Source: Bog-756 sp963725275 | GTDB lineage: Bacteria > Actinomycetota > Acidimicrobiia > Acidimicrobiales > RAAP-2 | Assembly: GCA_963725275.1 (NCBI GenBank) | Contig: CAVRXS010000005.1 | Location: 496,001 to 560,000, forward strand | DNA: 64,000 nt | Direction of reading: 5' to 3' | Part shown: one piece after another, positions 18,101-26,751 of the stretch | Layout: every line of letters starts with the position of its first letter | Position numbering within the stretch: position 1 is the stretch's first letter | The notes under the pieces: generated by a model | Seen by the model: the letters and a program-made list of their open reading frames with translations, nothing else | Databases searched by the model: none | What the model was told of the DNA's origin: nothing | Program-made: the position numbers and the translations under genes

Positions 18101-19678
18101 GTGATCCGAGTCACCGTCCCGTCGGCTGCCGACATCCCCGCCGGCCTGTCGGCGGTCGGCGTGCCCATCCATGCCACCGCGGACGGACCGGTCGCGGCCG
18201 TCGATCCCAGCACCGTCTCGGGCGTTGCGTTTCCCGAGTCGCTCGACCCGGCCTGGTGCGAACGCCAGGGGTTCACCGCGAAGGTCGGGCAGGTACTGGT
18301 GCTCCGCTCCGTGGCCGCTGCCCGGACAGGCGGAGATACAGATCCTGATCTGGTCCTGGTCGGGATCGGCGACGCCGACATGTACGCGGGCGACCGAGGC
18401 CTCGAGTCGCTGCGCCGCGCATCGGCCGCCTTCGTCCGGGCCGTCGGCCGGGGTCCGGTCGCCCGTCTGGACGTGACCCCGCCGGCCGGACGCGGGCTCG
18501 ACGACGCCGCGGCCGCGGCGGCGGAGGGGGGAGCGCTGGCCGCCTATCGCTACGACCGGTTCCGGAGCGGGGAGACCCCGTCCGGCCTGGCCGAACTCGC
18601 CCTGACCGGGGGCCCGCGGGCGGACCTGGGAGCGCTGTCCGACGGTGCAGCGCGTGGAGCCCGCGTTGCCGAGTCGGTGGCGCTTGCCCGCGATCTGGTC
18701 AACGAGCCGGCCGGTTCCCTCGGCCCCCAGCAGTTCGCCGAAGTCGTCGTCGAGCGGTTCGCCTCGGCTCCCGCGGTCACCGTCGAGGTGTGGGACGAGG
18801 ACCGCATCGCCGAGGAGCGTCTCGGCGGTCTCCTCGGGGTGGCAGCCGGTTCGGTCCGGCCCCCCCGTCTCGTGCACATCGAGTACCGCCCGGCCGATCC
18901 GTGGGAGTTCGACGGCCACGTGCCCCATCTCGCGCTCGTCGGCAAAGGGATCACCTTCGACTCCGGAGGTCTCTCGCTCAAGACCGCCGGGGGCATGGAG
19001 ACCATGAAGACCGACATGGCCGGTGCCGCGGCGGTGGTTGCCGCGGTCGACGCAGCCGCCGCCCTCGGTGGCCGGATCGCGCTCTCCGCCTGGACTCCGC
19101 TCACCGAGAACATGCCCAGCGGGTCGGCCACGAGACCCGGTGACGTGCTGACCGCCCGCAACGGCAAGACCATCGAGGTGCTCAACACCGACGCCGAGGG
19201 CCGTCTGGTGCTCGCTGACGCACTCTCGTTGGCCGCCGAAGCCGGACCCGACGCCATCGTCGACCTGGCGACCCTGACCGGCGCAGCGGTGGTGGCGTTG
19301 GGCAAGGAGATCGCCGGCCTCCTCGGCAACGACGACGAGCTGCGCGCCGAGGTACAGCGGGCGGGGGACCGAGCCGGCGAGCCCTCGTGGCCGCTGCCGC
19401 TGCCGGACGACTACCGGGTACACATCGAGTCCGAGGTCGCCGACATGCGCAACGTCGGGCGCTCCGGCCAGGCCGGGACGATCGCTGCCGCCCTGCTGCT
19501 ACGCGAGTTCGTGGGCGACGTGCCCTGGGCCCACCTCGACATCGCCGGCCCGTCGCGGGCCGAGGAGGCCCGTGGATACGTGACCAAGGGCGCGACCGGG
19601 TTCGGAGCCCGCACCCTGGTGGCGCTGGTGACCTCCGAGGCGTTCGCCCGCTCCCTCGCCGCGCGGGCGTCCACCTGA
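18101..19678 (+). CDS. pepA: Leucyl aminopeptidase, M17 family
   Basis: Cytoplasmic dizinc or dimanganese exopeptidase, 525 residues. The N-terminal domain is poorly conserved. The catalytic half has GKGITFDSGGLSLK, KTDMAGAAAVV and the signature NTDAEGRLVLADAL with metal-binding Asp and Glu and catalytic Arg. SADDLWGH-type closing motifs are replaced by GRSGQAGTIAAALLLREF and HLDIAGP, normal for the family. GTG 18101 has GAGGAG (18088-18093) seven bases upstream. Confidence 0.92.
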   Translation: MIRVTVPSAADIPAGLSAVGVPIHATADGPVAAVDPSTVSGVAFPESLDPAWCERQGFTAKVGQVLVLRSVAAARTGGDTDPDLVLVGIGDADMYAGDRGLESLRRASAAFVRAVGRGPVARLDVTPPAGRGLDDAAAAAAEGGALAAYRYDRFRSGETPSGLAELALTGGPRADLGALSDGAARGARVAESVALARDLVNEPAGSLGPQQFAEVVVERFASAPAVTVEVWDEDRIAEERLGGLLGVAAGSVRPPRLVHIEYRPADPWEFDGHVPHLALVGKGITFDSGGLSLKTAGGMETMKTDMAGAAAVVAAVDAAAALGGRIALSAWTPLTENMPSGSATRPGDVLTARNGKTIEVLNTDAEGRLVLADALSLAAEAGPDAIVDLATLTGAAVVALGKEIAGLLGNDDELRAEVQRAGDRAGEPSWPLPLPDDYRVHIESEVADMRNVGRSGQAGTIAAALLLREFVGDVPWAHLDIAGPSRAEEARGYVTKGATGFGARTLVALVTSEAFARSLAARAST

Positions 19679-19726
19679 CCCGGACGGACGAGCGGATGGC
19701 CCGCGCGCCCCGCCGGTCCGGTGCAC

Positions 19727-19732
19727 TACCTT
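19727..19732 (+). promoter_or_regulatory. Probable -10 of gpsA, leaderless layout
   Basis: TACCTT seven bases before GTG 19740, with no Shine-Dalgarno between. No clear -35. Confidence 0.35.
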
Positions 19733-19739
19733 TCGTCGG

Positions 19740-20729
19740 GTGAAGATCGCCGTCCTCGGGGGAGGGTCGTGGGGGACGACGGTGGCCTCGCTCGTCGCAC
19801 CGAGGCACGACACCGTGCTCTGGGCCCGCGATCCCGACGTGGCGCGTGGCGTGCGCGAGGAGCACCGCAATCCGAAGTATCTGCCCGGGTTCGACCTGGC
19901 CCACGAGCTCACCGCCACCGCCGATCTCGAGGAGGCGGTCTGCGAGGCCGACCTGATGGTGGTCGGCGTCCCGGTCTCGGGATTCCGCAAGGTGCTGGAG
20001 GACGCCGCCGGCTGCATGCGCCCCTGGATCCCGGTGGTGAGCCTCTCGAAGGGACTCGAACAGGGCTCGATGTTGCGGATGACCGAGGTGGTGAGAGAAG
20101 TGGTGCCCGGGCACCCGGTCGCTGCCCTCAGCGGACCCAATATCGCCGTCGAGATCCTCGACGGCAAAGCCGCCGCCGCAGTCGTCGCGACCGAGGACCT
20201 CGAGGTTGCCGGCGCCATCCAGAAGGTGTTCACCCGGGGGGTGTTCCGGGTCTACGTCAACGACGACGTGATCGGCTGCGAGATGGGCGGTGCGCTCAAG
20301 AACGTGATCGCCATCGCCGCGGGCATCGGTCAGGGTCTCGGCGTCGGGGACAACACCCGGGCTGCCGTGATGTCCCGCGGCCTGGCCGAGCTGACCCGGT
20401 TGGGCGAGGCCATGGGGGCGAGGCCGGCCACCTTTGCGGGGTTGGCGGGGATGGGCGACCTCATCGCGACCTGCATGAGCCCGCACAGCCGTAACCGGGC
20501 GGTCGGTGAGCAGCTGGGCCGGGGCCGGCGGCTCGACGACATCCTCGCGGAGATGCAGATGGTGGCCGAGGGAGTCCGCACCGCCACGGTCGCCCTCGAG
20601 CTGGCCGAGCGGTACGGGCTGGAGCTCCCGATCTGCCGGATGATCGACAAGGTGGTCACGGGTGAGATCGAACCGATCGGTGCCTACTGGGGCCTCACCC
20701 CGGCCGGCCACGAGGCAGAGCCGGGCTGA
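19740..20729 (+). CDS. gpsA: Glycerol-3-phosphate dehydrogenase [NAD(P)+]
   Basis: Reduces dihydroxyacetone phosphate to glycerol-3-phosphate for membrane lipid synthesis. 329 residues. GGGSWGTT is the NAD loop, SLSKGLEQ and LSGPNIAVEI surround the substrate, CEMGGALKNVIAIAAGIGQGL carries the catalytic lysine, and GLAGMGDLIATCMSPHSRNR is the family signature. GTG start at 19740. Its last 46 bases overlap the convergent 233-residue gene. Confidence 0.94.
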   Translation: MKIAVLGGGSWGTTVASLVAPRHDTVLWARDPDVARGVREEHRNPKYLPGFDLAHELTATADLEEAVCEADLMVVGVPVSGFRKVLEDAAGCMRPWIPVVSLSKGLEQGSMLRMTEVVREVVPGHPVAALSGPNIAVEILDGKAAAAVVATEDLEVAGAIQKVFTRGVFRVYVNDDVIGCEMGGALKNVIAIAAGIGQGLGVGDNTRAAVMSRGLAELTRLGEAMGARPATFAGLAGMGDLIATCMSPHSRNRAVGEQLGRGRRLDDILAEMQMVAEGVRTATVALELAERYGLELPICRMIDKVVTGEIEPIGAYWGLTPAGHEAEPG

Positions 20730-21385
20730 GCCGGGTCGCCGGGATCCCGGACCGTTCCGACCGCGTCCCCCGCTGCCCGGTGGGCGACTGCCGGATGGAA
20801 CCGCCAGGAGAAGAGCGTCCGTTCGATGGTGCTGCGGTCGTGGCCGGCCGCGGCGAGCCCCTCGGCCAGCCGGAGCGCCCGCCGGCGCATCTGCTCGGGC
20901 TCGGACAGCCGCTGCTCGGCGAGCCACCGGCGGTGGCTCTGCTGCAACGGGTCGGGCAGCCTGCTCGCGTGGCGGAGTGCGAGGGGAGGGATCGAGGTCC
21001 GGACCGCCAGCTCGGCCGGACCCTGGGCCCGCGCCAGCTCGAAGATGCACAGACGGCTCAGCGCGCGGCGGAACGGTGCGTTCCTGCCGGTGCGGTCGCC
21101 GAGCCCGAGTGCCCGGGCGGTTTCGGCGAGATGGAGGTCGAACCCGTCGCCGTGAACCTCGAGACCGTAGAAGAGGCGGCGGAGCAACCACGTGGTCGAC
21201 GGCCCGATCAGCGGAAGCCAGTAGAGCTCGACGTAGCGGCTGCAGGGATGGACCCCGTGGGGGTCGGCGACCGGGTCGACCCAGCTGACGATCCGCAGTC
21301 GCTCGGCGCTGCCGAGGCTGATCGACGGACGGCGACGGTCAGGGACCGGACGTGACGGCAGCGAGACGACAGGTGAGGTGGACAC
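20684..21385 (-). CDS. Conserved hypothetical protein
   Basis: 233 residues, GTG start. Soluble, no membrane span. The stretch VDPVADPHGVHPCSRYVELYWLP, then RLFYGLEVHGDGFDLHLAETARALGLG, looks strongly constrained and may be an actinobacterial orphan family, but I cannot name a function. Arg/Leu-rich helices fill the middle. The C-terminal end overlaps gpsA in antisense by 46 bases. Codon-position GC bias supports real coding. Confidence 0.65.
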   Translation of the reverse strand: MSTSPVVSLPSRPVPDRRRPSISLGSAERLRIVSWVDPVADPHGVHPCSRYVELYWLPLIGPSTTWLLRRLFYGLEVHGDGFDLHLAETARALGLGDRTGRNAPFRRALSRLCIFELARAQGPAELAVRTSIPPLALRHASRLPDPLQQSHRRWLAEQRLSEPEQMRRRALRLAEGLAAAGHDRSTIERTLFSWRFHPAVAHRAAGDAVGTVRDPGDPAQPGSASWPAGVRPQ

Positions 21386-21489
21386 GGCACACTCCTCGGG
21401 GCAGGGACCCGGTCACGGACCGGAGTCGATCGGACTCCCGAACTCTGTGCGGCCGTGCTTGCCCGTCACCTTGCCGGGGAGCTGCCCGA

Positions 21490-21693
21490 CTAGCGACCTG
21501 CGTTCTCGACGTAGACGTCGTAGCAGGAGCGGCAGACTCGGAACGGATTGCCCTCGCCGTCCAGCTCGACCGGGCGGCCGCAATCGCGGCATGACCGGCC
21601 GTGCGGGACCGGTCGGGGCTCGCGCCCAGCCAGGTTCTCGGCTCCGTCGATCCAATGAACCTCGGCCGGATCCGGCTGCGTCGTCACCCTCAC
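21490..21693 (-). CDS. Small zinc-ribbon protein
   Basis: 67 residues with two CxxC knuckles, CRDC and CRSC, 17 residues apart, separated by a short GNPF turn. This is a single treble-clef or ribbon fold and probably binds zinc. GTG start at 21693. Role unknown; it may bind nucleic acid or be a subunit of a larger complex. Confidence 0.6.
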   Translation of the reverse strand: MRVTTQPDPAEVHWIDGAENLAGREPRPVPHGRSCRDCGRPVELDGEGNPFRVCRSCYDVYVENAGR

Positions 21694-21763
21694 TGCATCG
21701 GCAGGCGGGCGCCGGCCCTTGAACGATGCCTCCCGGTGGGCCCCGGTGCGCTTCCCGTGCCGC

Positions 21764-22213
21764 TCAGTCGGCGACGGGCTGCCAGCGCGCGACCGAGTAG
21801 GCCAGCAGAAGCGGCACGTTGACCGCGAACAGGAAGAGTAGTGAGGTGAGGATCCCCAGTCGCTGGCCCGGCGTGTGGTCGAAGACGAAGACGAACTCGA
21901 GGATGCCGGCGATCACCAGGTAGGCCAGGAGGGCCCAGCCGAAGACCCGGAAGAAGACCGTCCAGGCGAACTCTGCGATCCGGGAGAGCAGGGCGATGTT
22001 GACCAGCAGGAGGACGCCTGCCGCGGAAGCGAGCACGATCGGGATGGTCGTCGACGAGGACTGCCCGTACTGCGCGGCCATGAGGATCCCGCCCGCGACG
22101 GTCAGCACGAGTGCGCCCACGGCAATCTGGTGCACCGGAGGGAGGTCGGCCTGGCGCAGGTCCTCGGCATCGGGCCCGGCTCCGGGCGGTACGGATTCGG
22201 TGGCGGTGCTCAT
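21764..22213 (-). CDS. Four-span membrane protein
   Basis: 149 residues. Hydrophobic segments at ~31-48, 56-76, 82-108 and 120-141. The N-terminus is acidic and cytoplasmic in the likely topology. Its ATG overlaps the stop of the upstream membrane gene by four bases (TGA within ATGA), so the two are coupled and their products may form one complex. No family recognised. Confidence 0.65.
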   Translation of the reverse strand: MSTATESVPPGAGPDAEDLRQADLPPVHQIAVGALVLTVAGGILMAAQYGQSSSTTIPIVLASAAGVLLLVNIALLSRIAEFAWTVFFRVFGWALLAYLVIAGILEFVFVFDHTPGQRLGILTSLLFLFAVNVPLLLAYSVARWQPVAD

Positions 22214-22839
22214 CGGCTGGCGAGGAAGGTCATGATGACGATGGTCGCGATCTGCATCACGCCGGTGATCCCTGCGGTGACGATGAAGACCTTCATCAGC
22301 CGCCCGATCCGCTCACCGTTTGGTCGGGCCTTCTTGAGCTCGAACAGCACCGCCAGGTTGGCCGGCTCGAGGAGCCCGAGCGCGATGACGGCCATGACCC
22401 CCACGATGATGTAGGAGGCGACCAGCCAGCCGTGATGCGGGTACGACTGGTCGAGATTGCCGAGATGGCGGGCCAGCTGGAATCCGGCGCCGAGGGTCAT
22501 GGCCACCAGGGTCGGCATGATCAGGAGCATCTTGGGCATGAACCTGGCACTGAACTCGACCCGGGCCGGGACGGTCATCCCACCGATGATCGGTCCGAGC
22601 ACCAGGCCCAGGAAGAGGTCGAGACTGGTCCACAGGCCGCCGCCCGCGACGTGGAAGAACGTGAGCGCCCAGAGGTTGTTCGAGGCGATGGCCACGATCA
22701 GTCCGATGAGGATGGCGGCGACGATGGGCAGTCCCCGCACCGGCACGATCGAGAACGCGGGGACCGGTGGCGGACCCTGTCCTGCCTGGGGCGGTCCCGC
22801 GCCCCGCTCGAGTACCTCGTCGAGCGCCATGTCCGTCAT
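22210..22839 (-). CDS. Multi-span membrane protein, CopD/DUF2269-like in appearance
   Basis: 209 residues starting at ATG 22839, with GGAGAC upstream; the frame stays open further upstream without coding character. Five or so hydrophobic segments. LTFFHVAGGGLWTSLDLFLGLVLGP early in the chain, with a histidine in a membrane span, recalls CopD or DUF2269 proteins, but the match is weak. It is the first gene of a two-gene unit with the four-span protein. Confidence 0.6.
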   Translation of the reverse strand: MTDMALDEVLERGAGPPQAGQGPPPVPAFSIVPVRGLPIVAAILIGLIVAIASNNLWALTFFHVAGGGLWTSLDLFLGLVLGPIIGGMTVPARVEFSARFMPKMLLIMPTLVAMTLGAGFQLARHLGNLDQSYPHHGWLVASYIIVGVMAVIALGLLEPANLAVLFELKKARPNGERIGRLMKVFIVTAGITGVMQIATIVIMTFLASR

Positions 22840-22993
22840 CACGTCTCCAGTCTGGGAGCGCCGGGCCCGGCCGGGTGGCAGCGGCCCGGGATCTCGCCCG
22901 GCCTGACGGAGCATCGTATTCGGGTAGACGGCCGGGATGCGGGTTACCACGGGGATGCGGGTCACCCACCGGGATGCGGACCCCGCAGGTGCG

Positions 22994-23590
22994 CTACCAG
23001 GAGCCCCGGTGCACGCTGTCGGTGAGCGTGCGTCTGGGCCGGGTCGCCGACGTCGACGGGGGGTCGGGACGGGCCGGCTCGCCGAGGAGGACCGCGCCGA
23101 GCCACCGCATCCCCGGGGGAACGCCGAGGACGTCGCGGAGCGAGTCCTCGCCGCGGAAATTCCCGAGGAATGCGGCCCCGATCCCGCGTTCGGACGCTCC
23201 GAGGAGGAGGGTCATCACGAGGAAGGCGGCGTCGACGTGCCAGTAGGGGACGACCCAGTCGATCGTGCCCTTCTGGTCGGCCTTGTCCGGCTCCCGGTAG
23301 CGCTCGGCGTACACGTCGGGGTCGGAGAACGGGAGCACCACCACCGGGGCCCGCGACAGGCCTTCGAAGCGTCGGGACCGCTTCCGCCATGCCTCGTCCG
23401 TGGTCGCGCTCCAATAGCGCACGGTCTCGGCCGGCCCTTCCAGGACGACGAGATCCCGGCCCTGGGTGTTGCCCGCCGAGGGCGCGCAGAGTGCGTCCGA
23501 GAGCAGGGCGTCGAGCACGGCGCGGTCGAGGGGGGCGCCCGTGAAGTTCCTGGTCATGTGCCGCCGCCGCACGGCCTCGGTCAGCTCCAT
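22994..23590 (-). CDS. Nitroreductase family flavoprotein
   Basis: 198 residues of the FMN-dependent nitroreductase fold. RRRHMTRNFTGAPLDR is the N-terminal FMN-phosphate site, CAPSAGNTQGRDLVV the second flavin motif, and GIGAAFLGNFRGED the third. The substrate is unknown; such enzymes reduce quinones, nitroaromatics or enones, and some act in cofactor metabolism. TAGCGT on the minus strand (23600-23605) lies nine bases before the ATG. Confidence 0.82.
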   Translation of the reverse strand: MELTEAVRRRHMTRNFTGAPLDRAVLDALLSDALCAPSAGNTQGRDLVVLEGPAETVRYWSATTDEAWRKRSRRFEGLSRAPVVVLPFSDPDVYAERYREPDKADQKGTIDWVVPYWHVDAAFLVMTLLLGASERGIGAAFLGNFRGEDSLRDVLGVPPGMRWLGAVLLGEPARPDPPSTSATRPRRTLTDSVHRGSW

Positions 23591-23779
23591 CGGAAGAGCA
23601 CGCTACCGTCCGGCGCCGACAGGGCCAGGGCCCGGGGAATGTTGACCCCGCTGGTAGTGTTTGAACACGCAGAGGGTCGATCGGTGGGTGTCTTGGCCGG
23701 TCGACCGCTCCCGCCGCGGGAGCGGCAGTCGCCCGAGAGGGAAGGACGCCGGAGACGGAGAAGAAGGAGTCGGATCGCC

Positions 23780-24958
23780 GTGCCCACCTTCAGAGAAATG
23801 TTGGCGGCTGCCAAGGCCGCGGTGCGCGAGATCGAGCCGGCGGAGGCAGAGTCGGAGATGACCCGTGACGACGCGGTCGTCCTCGACGTGCGGGAGCCCG
23901 ACGAGTACGAGCAGGGGGCGATCCCCGGGGCGCTCCACATCCCGCGGGGCACGCTGGAGACCTCGATCGAGGGACGCATCCCGGACAAGTCCGCCCACGT
24001 GGTCGTCTACTGCGCCGGCGGGACCCGGTCGGCGTTCGCCGCCGAGACGATGCAGGAGCTCGGCTACACCGACGTCGCCTCGATGATCGGCGGCTTCAAC
24101 CGGTGGAAGGACGAAGGCAGGCAGTGGTCCGCTCCGTCCTCGCTCACTCCCGATCAGCGCAACCGGTACCAGCGCCACCTCCTCCTGCCCGAGGTCGGGG
24201 TCGACGGCCAGCTCAAACTGCTCGACGCGAAGGTGCTCCTACTCGGAGCCGGTGGCCTCGGTTCGCCGGCCGCGCTCTATCTGGCTGCGGCCGGTGTCGG
24301 CACGCTCGGCATCATCGACATGGACGTGGTCGATGCCTCCAACCTCCAGCGCCAGATCCTGCACAACACCGACCGGATCGGCGAGCGCAAGGTCGACTCG
24401 GCCAAGAAGACCCTCACCCTGATGAACCCCGACGTGAACGTGGTCACCTACGACGTGCGCCTCGGGGCCGACAACATCCTCGAGATCATCGACGGCTACG
24501 ACGTGATCGTGGACGGGACCGACAACTTCCCGACCCGCTATCTGGTAAACGACGCATCGCTGCTCAAGCGGATCCCGGTCGTGCACGGCTCGATCTTCCG
24601 GTTCGAGGGCCAGGCCACCGTCTTCCATCCCTACGTAGGCCCCTGCTATCGCTGCCTGCTGCCCGAACCGCCCCCTGCCGAGCTGGCGCCGAGCTGCTCG
24701 GAGGCCGGCGTCCTCGGCGTCCTGCCAGGCATCGTCGGGTCGATCCAGGCCGTCGAGGCCATCAAGATCATCCTCGGCATCGGCGACACCCTCGAGGGGC
24801 GCCTGCTGGCCTACGACGCCCTCGAGCAGAGCTTCCGCACGTTCCGGGTCCGCCGTGATCCGAACTGCCCCGCCTGCGGGCCGGACGCGGGTGAGATCGT
24901 GATCGCCGAGTACGACGACCTCTGCATGCCCCACGTGATCGAGGCGCCTCCCGGTTGA
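23780..24958 (+). CDS. Rhodanese-adenylyltransferase fusion, MoeZ/ThiF-like
   Basis: 392 residues. A rhodanese domain (~20-115, active Cys78 in VVYCAGGTRS) precedes an E1-like domain (~123-392) with GAGGLGSP, the adenylation loop, catalytic-type cysteine in SCSEAGVLGVLPG and zinc knuckles CYRC and CPAC. It would adenylate and sulfurate a ubiquitin-like sulfur carrier for molybdopterin, thiamine or cysteine synthesis. Actinobacterial MoeZ usually has these domains in the opposite order. The start is GTG 23780 with AAGGAG ten bases upstream; the frame is open much further but is not coding. Confidence 0.86.
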   Translation: MPTFREMLAAAKAAVREIEPAEAESEMTRDDAVVLDVREPDEYEQGAIPGALHIPRGTLETSIEGRIPDKSAHVVVYCAGGTRSAFAAETMQELGYTDVASMIGGFNRWKDEGRQWSAPSSLTPDQRNRYQRHLLLPEVGVDGQLKLLDAKVLLLGAGGLGSPAALYLAAAGVGTLGIIDMDVVDASNLQRQILHNTDRIGERKVDSAKKTLTLMNPDVNVVTYDVRLGADNILEIIDGYDVIVDGTDNFPTRYLVNDASLLKRIPVVHGSIFRFEGQATVFHPYVGPCYRCLLPEPPPAELAPSCSEAGVLGVLPGIVGSIQAVEAIKIILGIGDTLEGRLLAYDALEQSFRTFRVRRDPNCPACGPDAGEIVIAEYDDLCMPHVIEAPPG

Positions 24959-25032
24959 GCCTCTTGCGCCCGGTCGTGCTGTAGCCAGGCGTCTTCCAGG
25001 GCCCTCCGTCGGACCCCGGTGGGCGGAGACCG

Positions 25033-25038
25033 TAACCT
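25033..25038 (+). promoter_or_regulatory. Probable -10 of the mutase gene, leaderless layout
   Basis: TAACCT six bases before ATG 25045, identical to the -10 of the dehydrogenase gene at 370. It favours ATG 25045 over GTG 25039. Confidence 0.45.
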
Positions 25039-25044
25039 GTGTCG

Positions 25045-26652
25045 ATGCCGTCCGAGCGCCCGATCCCCACGCCGTCCCACGACCGGGCCACCGACTCGGG
25101 CATCGAGGTCCGTCGGGTCTACGGCCCCGATGACCTCGCGGGCTGGGATCCGTCCACCCGGTTGGGCGAGCCTGGCACCTATCCCTTCACCCGCGGCATC
25201 CGCCCCGACATGTATCGCGGCCGCCTCTGGACGATGCGGCAGTACGCCGGGTTCGGCACGGCCGAGGCCACCAACGCCCGGTTCAAGTTCCTGCTCGGGG
25301 CCGGCCAGACCGGTCTGTCCTGCGCCTTCGACCTGCCCACCCAGATGGGGTACGACTCCGACCATTCGCGCTCCGAGGGCGAGGTCGGAAAGGTCGGCGT
25401 GGCCATCGACTCCCTCGAGGACATGCGCCTGCTGCTCGCCGACCTGCCGCTGGACAAGGTCACCACCTCGATGACCATCAATGCCACCGCCGCGATCCTG
25501 CTGCTCCTCTACCAACTGGTCGGCGAGGAGAACGACGTCGATCCGGCCCAGCTCGGGGGGACCATCCAGAACGACATCCTCAAGGAGTACGTGGCCCGCG
25601 GCACCTACATCTACCCGCCGCGACCGTCGATGCGTCTGGTCACCGACACGTTTTCGTACTGCGAGGCGCACCTCCCTTCCTGGAACACCATCTCCATCTC
25701 CGGCTACCACATCCGCGAAGCCGGCTCCACGGCAGTGCAGGAGATCGCCTTCACCCTCGCCAACGGCATCGCCTATGTCGAGGCGGCCCTGGCGGCCGGC
25801 CTCCGTGTGGACGACTTCGGTCCCCGGCTCAGCTTCTTCTGGAACGCCCACAACAACCTCTTCGAGGAGGTGGCCAAGTACCGGGCTGCCCGACGGATGT
25901 GGGCCCGGATCATGACGGAGCGGTTCGGAGCGACCGATGAGCGGTCGCTGTTGCTCCGGTTCCACACCCAGACCGGGGGGTCGACCCTCACCGCCCAGCA
26001 GCCGGAGAACAACATCGTGCGGGTGACGCTGCAGGCACTGGCAGCCGCGCTCGGTGGAACCCAGAGCCTCCACACCAACGGCTTCGACGAGGCACTCGGG
26101 CTGCCCACCGAACGGGCGGCCAAGATCGCACTGCGGACCCAGCAGATCGTGGCCAACGAGGCGGGCATCGCCGACACGGTCGACCCGCTGGGAGGCTCCT
26201 GGTTCGTCGAGGCGCTGACCGACGAGGTCGAGGCGGCCGCCTGGGAGTACATCGAGCGGATCGACGCCATGGGCGGAGCGGTCGACGCCATCGAGGCTCA
26301 GTACATGCAGCAGGAGATCGAACAGGCCGCCTACGCCTACGCCAAGGCCATCGACAGTGGCGACAAGGTTCTGGTCGGGGTCAACCGGTTCGTCGACGAG
26401 GAGGACGCCCCGACCGAGGTGTTCCCGATCGATGCCGAGCTCCAGCGCTCCCAGGTGGCCCGGCTCGGCCGGATGCGGGCCGAGCGCGACCAGGCCGCGG
26501 TCGACGCGGCGCTCGCCGACGTCGAGGCCGCGGCCGCGGGGACCCAGAACCTTCTGGTTCCGATGAAGGTGGCGCTGTCCCGCCTGGCCACCCTCGGCGA
26601 GGTGTCCGACGTGCTGCGGGGTGTGTTCGGAGAGTTCCACCCCGGCGGGTGA
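25045..26652 (+). CDS. Acyl-CoA mutase large subunit (methylmalonyl-CoA mutase family)
   Basis: 535-residue TIM-barrel subunit of an adenosylcobalamin-dependent mutase. YPFTRGIRPDMYRGRLWTMRQYAGFGTAE, the family core QMGYDSDH, NTISISGYHIREAGST and HTQTGGSTLTAQQPENN are intact. It ends at VLRGVFGEF without the DxHxxG B12-binding domain, so it must pair with a small subunit encoded elsewhere. Substrate could be methylmalonyl-, isobutyryl-, 2-hydroxyisobutyryl- or ethylmalonyl-CoA; motifs do not decide. pduO and accA-type genes in the window fit propionyl-CoA metabolism. Confidence 0.88.
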   Translation: MPSERPIPTPSHDRATDSGIEVRRVYGPDDLAGWDPSTRLGEPGTYPFTRGIRPDMYRGRLWTMRQYAGFGTAEATNARFKFLLGAGQTGLSCAFDLPTQMGYDSDHSRSEGEVGKVGVAIDSLEDMRLLLADLPLDKVTTSMTINATAAILLLLYQLVGEENDVDPAQLGGTIQNDILKEYVARGTYIYPPRPSMRLVTDTFSYCEAHLPSWNTISISGYHIREAGSTAVQEIAFTLANGIAYVEAALAAGLRVDDFGPRLSFFWNAHNNLFEEVAKYRAARRMWARIMTERFGATDERSLLLRFHTQTGGSTLTAQQPENNIVRVTLQALAAALGGTQSLHTNGFDEALGLPTERAAKIALRTQQIVANEAGIADTVDPLGGSWFVEALTDEVEAAAWEYIERIDAMGGAVDAIEAQYMQQEIEQAAYAYAKAIDSGDKVLVGVNRFVDEEDAPTEVFPIDAELQRSQVARLGRMRAERDQAAVDAALADVEAAAAGTQNLLVPMKVALSRLATLGEVSDVLRGVFGEFHPGG

Positions 26653-26751
26653 GCGCGCTTCGTCTTCGTCCCGAGCAGTCGGTCATCATGGGACTGCTAT
26701 CGCACGATCGTTGGGGGGTGCAACCCACTTCCCAGCGACAGCGTCGGTCGC

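Noticed and set aside
22937..23779. Upstream extension of the rhodanese-E1 frame
   Set aside because: Lies antisense over the nitroreductase gene; a good ribosome site and GTG at 23780 mark the real start.
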